Source: an uncultured Rhodospirillaceae bacterium (lineage in GTDB: Bacteria; Pseudomonadota; Alphaproteobacteria; Dongiales; Dongiaceae). Taken from it: a DNA stretch of 35,493 nucleotides. The stretch spans positions 1 through 35,493 of the forward strand of contig CADEFF010000039.1 in assembly GCA_902826565.1 (NCBI GenBank), in the 5' to 3' direction. Positions 24,992 to 32,876 of the stretch are shown here, piece after piece; the first letter of the stretch is position 1, and the number at the start of each line of letters is the position of its first letter. The notes below the pieces were generated by a model. That model had not been told where the DNA came from. It was given only the letters and a program-made list of their open reading frames with translations, and did not search any database. The translations under genes were made by a program, and so were the position numbers.

Positions 24992-26445
24992 CGCTTCGCC
25001 GCGGCCGCGGTCGCGAGGCAGCGGTCGCGCACCGCGGCGCGGCTCACCTTGCCCCGATCGGTCCTGGGGATGTCCGGCAGCAGGAACCATCGCTCCGGCA
25101 CGATGTCGCGCCGCGCCCGTTCGAGGCACCAGCGCCGGAGCTGCGGCCCGGTGGCGGCGCTCCCGTCGACGAGCCGCACCGCCGCCGCCACCAGCTCGCC
25201 GCTCACCTCGTCGGCGAGCGCGAAGCAGCAGGCCTCCGCAACCTCGGGATGACGTTCCAGCAGAAGATCGATCTCCGCCGGATTGACCTTCATGCCGGCG
25301 CGGTTGATCTCCTCCTTCTGCCGGCCGAGCAGGCGCAGCGTGCCGTCCGCGTCGATGCGGCCGATATCGCCGCTATGGAACCAGCCGTCGCGCAACACCG
25401 GCTGCGTGAGATCGGGGCGATGCAGATAGCCCTGCATCAGGCTCGGGCTCTGCAGCAGCAGCTCGCCCTCGCCCGTCGCCGCCATGCCCTGCGGCGTCAG
25501 CACCGCGGCCTGCCCGCCCCACATCCGGCCGATGAGCCCGTCCTCCGGCGGCATGTCGCGGGCCGAGGCGCCGGCGATCCAGTTCGCGGTCTCGGTGATG
25601 CCGTACATGTTCACCACGTTATCGCAACCGCTCCAGCCGATCACCTCGCGCCAGAGCGCGGCGCCGAGCGGCGCGGAACCGACATGGATGCGGCGGAGCG
25701 CGGCATCGCGCGGCGGCTTGCCCGCCTTGAGGGCGATCTTCCAGAAGCTCGGCACCGAGCTCATGAAGGTGACGCGCCGCTCCTCGACCACGCGGCCGAG
25801 CTTCGCCGCCGCGTCGATGCCGCCGCCGCAATTGAGCAGGAGATCCGCGCCGGCGAAGAGCGGCGTCAGGCCGTTGCCGATCAGCCCATGGCCGAAATGG
25901 GTCGGCAGCAGGCAGAGCGTGCGGGCGAGATCGGCCTCGCCGATGACGCTGCGATTGAGGGCAAGCCGCGCGAGGAGCGAGCGGAAGCTGTGCGCCACCG
26001 CCTTGGGCGCGCCCGTGGTGCCGGAGGTGAAGAGCAGCAGCGCCGTGTCGTCGAGCGTGCGGCCCGTCTCTTGCGGCGGCGCCTCCGCGCCGCGTTCGCC
26101 GGCGAGCGCCAGCGCCGGAATGCCGAGGCCTTCGGCATGGGCGAAGCCTTCCGCGGCCAGCAGCATGGCCGGCTTCAGGAACTCGATCAGCACACCGAGC
26201 TCAGCCCGGGTCAGCGCCGGGTTGAGGCAGGCGGCGACGCCACCCGCCTGCCAGACCGCGAAGAGATCGGCGAAGAAGTCCGGCGTGCCGCCATGGGCGA
26301 TCAGCACCGGATCGCCGGGCTTCAATCCCGCTTTCGCGAGAAGCCCGGCGCGGCGGCGGAGCTCGGTGGCGAGCGCCGCCCCGTCGAGGCGACGGCCGGT
26401 GACGAGATCCTCGACGCTGCCGAGGCCGACCGCGTCGAGCCGCAT
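24988..26445 (-). CDS. Adenylate-forming (ANL/AMP-binding) ligase, 485 aa
   Basis: This enzyme activates a carboxylic acid as acyl-AMP and loads it on a thiol, CoA or the ACP. The P-loop motif is LLFTSGTTGAPKAV (138-150), followed by LPTHFGHGLIGN, the adenine-binding NMYGITETANW, the GWFHSGDIGRID hinge region, LGRQKEEINRAGMKVNPAEID and the catalytic C-domain lysine K466 in RTDRGKVSR. It is somewhat short (485 against about 500-550), with no carrier domain fused, so the separate ACP is the natural acceptor. A GGAGG site lies 7 bases before ATG 26445. It sits 22 bp after the M20 gene stop, so those genes may be in the same operon. Substrate is unknown. Confidence 0.92.
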   Translation of the reverse strand: MRLDAVGLGSVEDLVTGRRLDGAALATELRRRAGLLAKAGLKPGDPVLIAHGGTPDFFADLFAVWQAGGVAACLNPALTRAELGVLIEFLKPAMLLAAEGFAHAEGLGIPALALAGERGAEAPPQETGRTLDDTALLLFTSGTTGAPKAVAHSFRSLLARLALNRSVIGEADLARTLCLLPTHFGHGLIGNGLTPLFAGADLLLNCGGGIDAAAKLGRVVEERRVTFMSSVPSFWKIALKAGKPPRDAALRRIHVGSAPLGAALWREVIGWSGCDNVVNMYGITETANWIAGASARDMPPEDGLIGRMWGGQAAVLTPQGMAATGEGELLLQSPSLMQGYLHRPDLTQPVLRDGWFHSGDIGRIDADGTLRLLGRQKEEINRAGMKVNPAEIDLLLERHPEVAEACCFALADEVSGELVAAAVRLVDGSAATGPQLRRWCLERARRDIVPERWFLLPDIPRTDRGKVSRAAVRDRCLATAAAAKR

Positions 26446-26467
26446 TCCCGCCTCCGGCCCGCCCGCC

Positions 26468-27727
26468 TTACGCCCGGCTCAGATAGTCGTAGGCCGAGAG
26501 CGCATGGGTGCGGACGATGTGAAGGAAGGTCTCGATCTCGACATGCTCGTCATAGGAGCCCATGCCGGTCGGCGGCGGTCCGTACACATAGGCCGGGATG
26601 TTGATGTAGCGCCACAGCCGCGCGTCGGTGCCGCCGAGGCTGACGATGGGCTCGGGCTCGAAGCCCTTGAGCTCGCGCACATTGGCCTGGACATGGCCCA
26701 GCATCTCGCCGCCCGGATCGCACCAGGAGGGCGGGTTGTAGTTGATCTCCTTCATCGTCGCCGACGGGTATTTCGCCAGCACCTTGTCGATGACGGCCAT
26801 CACCTCCGGCTTCTCGACGCCCGGCGGCAGGCGGATATCGGCCTCGATCCGGGCGACGCCCGGCACGATGTTGACCTTCAGCCCCGCATTCACCACGCCG
26901 ATATTGAGCGTCACCTTGTCGACGATCTTGGAGGCGCCCTGCCCTTGCGCCTTGTCGATCGTGGCGGCGTTGCGCTGCAGCACCTGGCGGACGTTGTCGG
27001 GCAGCTTCGCCTCGATCCTGGTCACCGCCTCCAGATCCTGGGCGAGCGCCATGGCGAGCTTCGAGGCGCTCTCGGTCAGGTGCGTGTAGGCCCCGTGGGC
27101 GCCCTTGGTCGTCACGGTGAACTCGATCCAGAGCGGGCCCTTCTCGCCGAACCGCACCGAATAGGGGCTCGAGGGCTCGCCATTGAGGCAGCAATCGCCA
27201 TGCACCTCGGGGTGATGCTCCATGAGATAGCGCGCACCCCAGGGGCCGAAGGTCTCCTCGTCCGAGACGGCGGTAAGGGTGATCCGGCCCTTCAGCTTCT
27301 TCTTCAGGCGGTGGATGTAGCGGTAGGTCATGATCGAGGCGGTGGTGCCGCATTTCATGTCGGCGACGCCGCGGCCCCAGACCTTGCCGTCGGCGATCTC
27401 GCCGCTCCAGGCGCCGTGCGTCCAGCGCTTGTCGGCATCGTCGACCGGAAAGCAGTCGATATGGCCGTTCAGCACCAGATGCTTGCCGGGTTGGGCCATC
27501 TTGTAGGTGCCGACGACGTTCGGCATGGTTTTCTGCGGCGCCACCAGCTTGTGCGGCAGCTTGTTCTTCTTGAGGAAGTCGGTGATGTGCTTCGCGGCCT
27601 TGCGCGTGTCGCCGGGCGGGTTCGGGGATTTCGCGGCCACAAATCGCGAAAGGAACTTCACGAGCTGATCGCGGTCTTCGTCGATCCAGGCGAGGATCTG
27701 CTTCTTGTCGTCGTTCATCGTGGCCAT
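26468..27727 (-). CDS. M20 family metallopeptidase/amidohydrolase (ArgE/DapE/ACY1-like), 419 aa
   Basis: This is a di-zinc amidohydrolase of the M20 family. All metal ligands and the general base appear present: H89 in NGHIDCFP with catalytic D91, bridging D123 in GVADMKCG, catalytic E157 and ligand E158 in SDEETFG, E184 in NGEPSS, and H395 in SYDEHVEIETF. The lid domain lies between about 195 and 310. Members remove acyl groups from N-acyl amino acids or cleave small peptides; ArgE, succinyl-DAP desuccinylase and acetylornithine deacetylase belong here. The ATG at 27727 follows GGGGAGAG. The gene upstream at 27846-29108 is a close paralogue, and an acyl-activating ligase follows 22 bp downstream. 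The substrate is not deducible. Confidence 0.9.
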   Translation of the reverse strand: MATMNDDKKQILAWIDEDRDQLVKFLSRFVAAKSPNPPGDTRKAAKHITDFLKKNKLPHKLVAPQKTMPNVVGTYKMAQPGKHLVLNGHIDCFPVDDADKRWTHGAWSGEIADGKVWGRGVADMKCGTTASIMTYRYIHRLKKKLKGRITLTAVSDEETFGPWGARYLMEHHPEVHGDCCLNGEPSSPYSVRFGEKGPLWIEFTVTTKGAHGAYTHLTESASKLAMALAQDLEAVTRIEAKLPDNVRQVLQRNAATIDKAQGQGASKIVDKVTLNIGVVNAGLKVNIVPGVARIEADIRLPPGVEKPEVMAVIDKVLAKYPSATMKEINYNPPSWCDPGGEMLGHVQANVRELKGFEPEPIVSLGGTDARLWRYINIPAYVYGPPPTGMGSYDEHVEIETFLHIVRTHALSAYDYLSRA

Positions 27728-27845
27728 CTGGTCTCTCCCCGGGGCCCGCCGGACGGCCGGCCCATGTTCAAAAGCGCCGCCACTCTCCCGCCTCGACCGG
27801 CGCTTTGCAAGGGCGTCGGGGCGTCCCATGAGAGGCCTGCAGCGC

Positions 27846-29108
27846 TCAGCCGCGGCTCAGATAATCGTAGGCCGAGAGGGCGTGGGTGCGCACGACATGG
27901 AGGAAGGTCTCGATCCGCACATGCTCGCTGTGCGAGCCGAGTCCGATCGGCGGCGGGCCGTAGACATAGGCCGGCACCTTGCGATAGCGCCAGAGCCGCG
28001 TGTCGGTGCCGCCGACGCCGAGAATGGCCTTCGGCACGCCGCCGCCGAGCGCCCCGACATTCGCCTGGATGAGCCGCAGCATCTCGCCCTCGGGATCGCT
28101 CCAGGAGGGCGGGTTGTATTTGACCTCGCGCATCGAGGCCTGCGGATGGCGCGCGAGGATGCGATGGACCGTCTCCAGGATCTCGGCCCTGCCGATGCCG
28201 GGCGGCAGGCGGATATCGACGCCGAGGCGCGCATCGCCGGGCAGGATGTTGATCGCGGCGCCGGAATGCACGAAGCCGATATTGAGCGTCACCTGACCCG
28301 CGATCCGGGCGGCGCCCTTGCCCTGCGCCGCGTCGATCGCCGCGGCGTTGCGCTTGAGCACGGCAGCGAGCTTCGCCGGCAGCTTCGGCCGGAGGCGCGT
28401 CACGGCCTCGAGGTCGCGGGCGAGCGCCATGGCGAGCTTCGAGGCGCTTTCGGAGCGATGCACATAGCCGCCATCGGCGCCGTCCGTGACGATCGCGAAT
28501 TCGAGCCAGAGCACGCCCTTCTCGCCGAACCGGATCGCGCTCGGCGTGGAAGGCTCGGCGCTGAGGCAGCAATCGCCGCGAAGCTCGGGATGGCGTTCCA
28601 GCAGATAGTCGGCGCCCCAGGGACCGAAGGTCTCCTCGTCGGAGACGGCCGTGAGGCTGAGCCGCCCTTTCAGGGTCTTCCGCAGCCGGTGCAAATAGCG
28701 ATAGGTCCAGACGAGCGCGGTCAGGCCGCATTTCATGTCGACGGAGCCGCGGCCCCAGACCTTGCCGTCGGCGATGGCGCCGCTCCAGGGCCGGTGCGGC
28801 CAGCGGCTGTCGCTCTCGTCGGCGGGGAACACGTCGAGATGGCCGTTCAGCACCAGATGCCGGCCGGGCTTCGCGCCGGCGAAGCTGCCGACCACGTTCG
28901 GCATGGTCTTCTGCGGCGCCACGATCCTGTGCGGCAGCCGGTTGGCCTTGAGAAAGGTCGCGACATGGCGTGCCGCCTTGCGCGTATCGCCCGGCGGGCT
29001 CGGCGAGCGCGCCTGCACGAAGCGGCTCAGGAATCGCACCAGCTCGTTCCGGTCCGTCTCGATCCAGTCGAGGATCTGCTGCCTGTCCGCCGCGCTTCCC
29101 GCCATCAT
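27846..29108 (-). CDS. M20 family metallopeptidase/amidohydrolase, tandem paralogue, 420 aa
   Basis: This is a second M20 enzyme, colinear with the downstream copy throughout its length. The active-site set is complete: H90 and D92 (NGHLDVFP), D124 (SVDMKCG), the EE pair in SDEETFG, E of SAEPST, and H in SHSEHVRIETF. The C-terminal VRTHALSAYDYLSRG is nearly identical to the other copy. Visible differences include DDADKRWTHGAWSGE versus DESDSRWPHRPWSGA, and the lid region, suggesting different substrate pockets. Start codons ATG 29108 and 29105 are adjacent after GAGGAG. The 118-bp gap to the next copy could hold a separate promoter. A divergent secreted-protein gene starts 252 bp upstream. 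Confidence 0.9.
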   Translation of the reverse strand: MMAGSAADRQQILDWIETDRNELVRFLSRFVQARSPSPPGDTRKAARHVATFLKANRLPHRIVAPQKTMPNVVGSFAGAKPGRHLVLNGHLDVFPADESDSRWPHRPWSGAIADGKVWGRGSVDMKCGLTALVWTYRYLHRLRKTLKGRLSLTAVSDEETFGPWGADYLLERHPELRGDCCLSAEPSTPSAIRFGEKGVLWLEFAIVTDGADGGYVHRSESASKLAMALARDLEAVTRLRPKLPAKLAAVLKRNAAAIDAAQGKGAARIAGQVTLNIGFVHSGAAINILPGDARLGVDIRLPPGIGRAEILETVHRILARHPQASMREVKYNPPSWSDPEGEMLRLIQANVGALGGGVPKAILGVGGTDTRLWRYRKVPAYVYGPPPIGLGSHSEHVRIETFLHVVRTHALSAYDYLSRG

Positions 29109-29360
29109 CGTCTCCTCGCCGCCGCGGCTCTCCCGACGGGTGCACGCGCGGCGGCGCCACTTTCCGGTGCGCTGAAGGCGATGGCAAGCCGCATCGCCGG
29201 TGAAAGAGGCGTCGATCGGGGCCGCGACTCGGGATGCCGCCATTGACAAGCGGACTCGCCGACTCTTCCGTGAGGGGTGAAACCTGCCCCGAGTCGGGGC
29301 TTCCGACCGACCGGGCGCCCGATGGCAGGAAGCCCACCAGCCTCAACCGGGAAGACCGCC

Positions 29361-30716
29361 ATGGATCGTCCTGCACCCGCCCGTTCCGTCCGGCCGCGCC
29401 GCGCGACATCCGGCGCCGCGCTCCTCGCCGCGCTCGTCCTGATGGCGGGCGGCAGCGAGGCCGCCGAAATGCCGACCGCATTCGGTTTCTATCTCGAGCG
29501 CGGCTATACCGAGCTCGCGGTCTATGCCGGCTCCTTCGCCGCCGCGCCGGAGAGCGAGGCCCGCTTCGTCGGCAAGGCGGAGCTGGCGGCGGCGGGCGCG
29601 GCCGTTGCGCCGGAGCAGCCTTCCGACAGCCTGCCGGCGGCGATGATCGACGAGGCGCTGGCGCTCCGCCATCGCCTGGCGTCCCTGCTGGAAAGGGGCG
29701 TCGCGGTACGCGAACCGCTGCTCGCCGCCCGCGCCCAGGTGAATTACGACTGCTGGCTCGCGCAATTTCCCGAGACCGGCCAGGCGGGCAGCGCCGATTG
29801 CCGGGCGCAGCTCCTGCAGACCCTGACGCTGCTGGATGCGGCGGCCGCAAGCCCGGGCAGCGCTCCGCATGGCGCCCTGACCCAGACGCCGACCGCCGAG
29901 CTCACCGCCAACCCGACCGACGCAGCAAGGGCCGCGCCCGCAACCCCGGCGGCGGAATCGGCGACCGCAGGCGCCGACGGCAATGAAGGCCCGGGCCGGA
30001 TCACCGCCAGCACCTCGACCGGCGGCGAAGGCGCGCTGCCGCCCGGCACGCTCATCAATGTCGAGATCATCGGCCTGCCCCGCGAAGCGGCCGAGAACGC
30101 CGCCACCGAGGAGCCCGCTGCCGAAAGCGAGGCGACGGCGGATATCGCGCCGGAAGCGCCGGCCGAAATTCCGGCCGCAACCGCCGCGCCGGCCGCCGTC
30201 GCGTCCGTAACCCCGCGCGGCTTCGCCCAGGGCGGGTTCGGCTATGAGCAGACCTCGGAGGACCGCACCATCGTCGGGGTGAGCGCGCTCGCCCGCGTCG
30301 TCGGCCCGACCGGCGGACTGCGCGCCGCCCCCGCGGCCGGGCTGATCGGCGCCTCGGTCGCGCCCGCGCCGGAACCCGCGGCGCCGACCGCGACCGACAT
30401 TCCCGCCGAACCGCCCGCCGCCTCGTCCCCGGACACCGCCTTTTCCTCCGACGCCGGCGCGGGGTCGGGCGAGGCGGGCGCCTTCGATGGCATCGTCGAC
30501 GGCATCGCCGGCATCTTCAGCGACGGCGAAGCGCCCGCCGCGGACACGGAACCCGGCGGTGCCGCGGCGGCCTCGAGCGGCGACCTGACGGAAGGCGAGC
30601 TCGCGGGCGGCAGCGTAGGCCCGGATGCGGTGGCGGAGACCGCCGCGCCGGCGAACCAGCCCGTCATCGACATGACGGGCGCCGCGGTCGGCGGCGGCGG
30701 ACGCGCCGGCGAATAG
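29361..30716 (+). CDS. Secreted protein with OmpA-lipoprotein-like N-domain and Ala/Pro-rich tail, 451 aa
   Basis: I do not recognise a named family. A signal peptide spans residues about 15-36 (ATSGAALLAALVLMAGGSEAAE). Residues about 38-160 align by eye with the mid-region of the OmpA lipoprotein at 1190-2035: shared FV/FAxKAxLAAAG, PE, LP, EAL/EGR-xLRxRL, LAARAQxxxDCW and two cysteines at like spacing (C131 and C147; C127 and C144 in the other). The rest (about 165-451) is low-complexity, rich in Ala, Pro, Glu, Thr and Gly, with a short less-biased stretch around 295-330 (RGFAQGGFGYEQTSEDRTIVG). It has no lipobox and no OmpA domain. ATG 29361 follows a GGAAGACC site. It probably acts in the periplasm or at the surface, with unknown function. 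Confidence 0.7.
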   Translation: MDRPAPARSVRPRRATSGAALLAALVLMAGGSEAAEMPTAFGFYLERGYTELAVYAGSFAAAPESEARFVGKAELAAAGAAVAPEQPSDSLPAAMIDEALALRHRLASLLERGVAVREPLLAARAQVNYDCWLAQFPETGQAGSADCRAQLLQTLTLLDAAAASPGSAPHGALTQTPTAELTANPTDAARAAPATPAAESATAGADGNEGPGRITASTSTGGEGALPPGTLINVEIIGLPREAAENAATEEPAAESEATADIAPEAPAEIPAATAAPAAVASVTPRGFAQGGFGYEQTSEDRTIVGVSALARVVGPTGGLRAAPAAGLIGASVAPAPEPAAPTATDIPAEPPAASSPDTAFSSDAGAGSGEAGAFDGIVDGIAGIFSDGEAPAADTEPGGAAAASSGDLTEGELAGGSVGPDAVAETAAPANQPVIDMTGAAVGGGGRAGE

Positions 30717-30775
30717 GCGGGATCGGCCGGCGCAAGCGGGCGGCTCGCGGAACGGCGCCTGCAGAGGCAGGCCGC

Positions 30776-31543
30776 TCAGTCCCGGTAGGACGGATCCTTC
30801 GCGTCGAGCAGCCGCTTCGCCTCCTCGAAATGCACGAAGGCGGTTTCGGCGAAGCCGTCCCAGCCCTGCGCGGTGCGCTCGGCGAGCTCGTCCGACATGA
30901 CGTTGAGCGCCTGACCGGTCGAATAGGCAAGCACCATCGTGCGGCAGGCGCGCTCCAGGTAATAGAGATCGTCGAACGCCTCGGCCACCGTGTCGGCCAT
31001 GCAGAGCACGCCGTGATTGCCGAGCATCATCGTCCGGTGGTTGCCGATCGCCTGCACGAGCCGGCGGCCCTCCGCCTCGTTGTCGGCGATGCCGCCGAAG
31101 CCGCGGTCGATGCCGAGGCGGTTATAGTAGCGCGCGGTGTTCTGCTCGATCGGCTTCAGGCTCGGATCGGCGAGGCCGGCGAGCGCGGTCGCATAGGGCG
31201 GATGGCAATGCAGGATGCAGCGCGCCTGCGGCAGCGAGCCATGGACCGCGCCATGGATGCACCAGGCGGAGGGATCCGGCGCATCCGGCCGGTTCATCGT
31301 CTCCGGGTCGTCCGCATCGAGCAGCATCAGGTCGCTCGCCTTGATGCGGGCGAAATGTCGCCATTTCGGATTCATCAGGAACTTCTTGCCGTCGCTCGAG
31401 ACGGCGAGGCTGAAATGGTTGGCGACGGCCTCGTGCCAGCCATTCTCGACGGCGAGGCGGAAGGCGGCGGCCAGGTCGACGCGGAGCTGCCACTCCTCGC
31501 TGTCGCGCTTCGGGTGGCGGCTGAAGTTGGTCACGCTGGCCAT
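30776..31543 (-). CDS. Class II aldolase/adducin family protein, 255 aa
   Basis: This is a zinc-dependent class II aldolase/adducin-fold protein, similar to the fuculose-phosphate aldolase superfamily. Metal ligands are visible: H112 and H114 in HCHPPYATALA and H177 in GNHGVLCMADTV. ANHFSLAVS and MNPKWRHFARIKASDLMLLD form the substrate and phosphate loops. Family members act as aldolases, decarboxylases or epimerases on small sugar phosphates and related acids; the exact substrate is unknown. The adducin-like YxxERACRTMVLA helix is present. The ATG at 31543 has AAGGAT about 5-10 bases upstream. It lies beside the AT-richer islet on its 5' side and converges on the secreted protein gene. Confidence 0.88.
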   Translation of the reverse strand: MASVTNFSRHPKRDSEEWQLRVDLAAAFRLAVENGWHEAVANHFSLAVSSDGKKFLMNPKWRHFARIKASDLMLLDADDPETMNRPDAPDPSAWCIHGAVHGSLPQARCILHCHPPYATALAGLADPSLKPIEQNTARYYNRLGIDRGFGGIADNEAEGRRLVQAIGNHRTMMLGNHGVLCMADTVAEAFDDLYYLERACRTMVLAYSTGQALNVMSDELAERTAQGWDGFAETAFVHFEEAKRLLDAKDPSYRD

Positions 31544-31787
31544 GGGCGATCCTTAGAGATAAGCCGTCTCGTTCAGTAAACCCGAGCGGTAACAAGCTGT
31601 TTTAGCCCGTCGGCAGGCCGCAAGAAAGGGGGAACTCCGAGATTGGTAACTTAAAAAAAGCGATTGCTACCTTCACCTTTCCGAAGATCACGTTATGGTA
31701 GCATTAAGTTCGTCTTTGGCACTCGTCACCTCGAATTTCCGGACGGTCCGAATATGTTGGCGCAGCAATATCGACAAGGAAATTCTG
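31544..31787. other. Non-coding left edge of the AT-richer islet
   Basis: Base composition falls sharply from about 31550 onward, with an A-run (AAAAAAA) around 31653-31659 and a short inverted repeat GCTACC/GGTAGC (31666-31671 and 31697-31702). I found no att repeat, tRNA end or transposon inverted repeat by eye. The promoter of the islet gene should be here, but no element is close to consensus. Confidence 0.5.
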
Positions 31788-32855
31788 ATGGATAATCTCC
31801 TAACCCTTACTCATGCGACAGAACGCGATATCGACCTGCTGCTCGTTGAAGAGTTGAAATGCAGCCCGCATTTCGTACGGTGGATTATTCAGAAGATCGC
31901 TGCAAAACCCGTAGCGACGACTGATTTCACGAGCTGCGAGATAATCCATAGCAAGCGTCGAATGCACAATCGTCGCGAGATCGACATTTGTGTCGTACTG
32001 AAAGCCCCTTCCAACCTTCCAGTATACATTCTGATCGAGAACAAGCTCGATACGGCCGAACAGTTTGAACAGGCAGATTCCTATCGCGCTGAATCCAAGC
32101 TGTTGGTCTCAAATGGGACCGCCTCAATAGTTCTAACAGCGCTGGTCTGCCCTTCCGCCTATGCAAGACAACAATCGATTTTTGCCGATAAGTTCGATGC
32201 CACTATCAGCTACGAAGATATTGCGGAGTATTTTCTGAAGCGTTCGCGAGAGCCCGGGGAACTTGGTGCCCGCCTTCTACATCGTCATGAGATGATCCAG
32301 CAGGCCACCTCGAAGTCTCGACGCGGTTATCAGGCAGTTCCCCTACCCATCATAGAGCAATTCAACGCTAGATATATCGCCTTGGCGCGAGAAAACTATC
32401 CTGCGCTGATACCTGGGCCCTCGATGTTAAAGGAAGGACGTCCTGGCGAAAGTAAATCCATGATTTTTGCAGCCCAGGTCTTGCCGACTTGGGATTTCCT
32501 TCCGCAGATGCGGATAGTGCATCAACTCCGCGAAGCAAACGCAAATATCAACTTTTACACTTGGGGTGATCATTTTACGGCGTTGGCCGCCATAGTTGCT
32601 AGCGACCTTTCAGGCACCCGCTACCGACCTATCCCAACTTTAAACAAACGTGCAAATGGCAAGTCCGGCCTAATGATTGTCGCCCAAACACCACTGATCG
32701 ACAATCAGTCTGGGTTTGACACCCAGGTAGAGGCAATTCTTACCGGCATCAGAACTACCGATGGACTGCGTGCCTGGATTTGGTCGCATCGCGACGAAAT
32801 TGAACGGTGGGCATCTGTTGTTGCAAAAGAGACTCGAACCTCCGATGGCAGTTGA
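31788..32855 (+). CDS. PD-(D/E)XK nuclease superfamily-like protein, 355 aa, in AT-richer DNA
   Basis: This gene has far lower GC (about 48% in the sample counted) than its neighbours, and its codon usage is foreign. The N-terminal half holds a plausible PD-(D/E)XK core: D66 in RREIDICVV, the E-x-K pair E84/K86 in YILIENKLDTAEQ, and Q95-x3-Y99 in EQADSYR, resembling the RecB/PDDEXK_4-type arrangement. An acidic helix with E21/E22 could supply the N-terminal acidic residue. The C-terminal half (about 195-355) has no recognised domain and ends in a WSHRDEIERWA helix. ATG 31788 with AAGGAAATT upstream is preferred over ATG 31695. It is a lone gene between a class II aldolase and an oxidoreductase. 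Probably horizontally acquired; a role in anti-phage defence is possible but not shown. Confidence 0.72.
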   Translation: MDNLLTLTHATERDIDLLLVEELKCSPHFVRWIIQKIAAKPVATTDFTSCEIIHSKRRMHNRREIDICVVLKAPSNLPVYILIENKLDTAEQFEQADSYRAESKLLVSNGTASIVLTALVCPSAYARQQSIFADKFDATISYEDIAEYFLKRSREPGELGARLLHRHEMIQQATSKSRRGYQAVPLPIIEQFNARYIALARENYPALIPGPSMLKEGRPGESKSMIFAAQVLPTWDFLPQMRIVHQLREANANINFYTWGDHFTALAAIVASDLSGTRYRPIPTLNKRANGKSGLMIVAQTPLIDNQSGFDTQVEAILTGIRTTDGLRAWIWSHRDEIERWASVVAKETRTSDGS

Positions 32856-32876
32856 GGACCAGCGACTACCAAAGTA

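Noticed and set aside
26468-29108. Tandem M20 genes as a single gene split by a frameshift
   Set aside because: Each copy has its own start, ribosome site, full active site and stop; they are paralogues, not fragments.
27715-29850. A 711-codon minus-strand frame crossing the M20 gene and the divergent gene start
   Set aside because: The M20 frame explains 27846-29108 with full motifs; this frame has only Arg/Pro-rich sequence and spans a divergent gene boundary.
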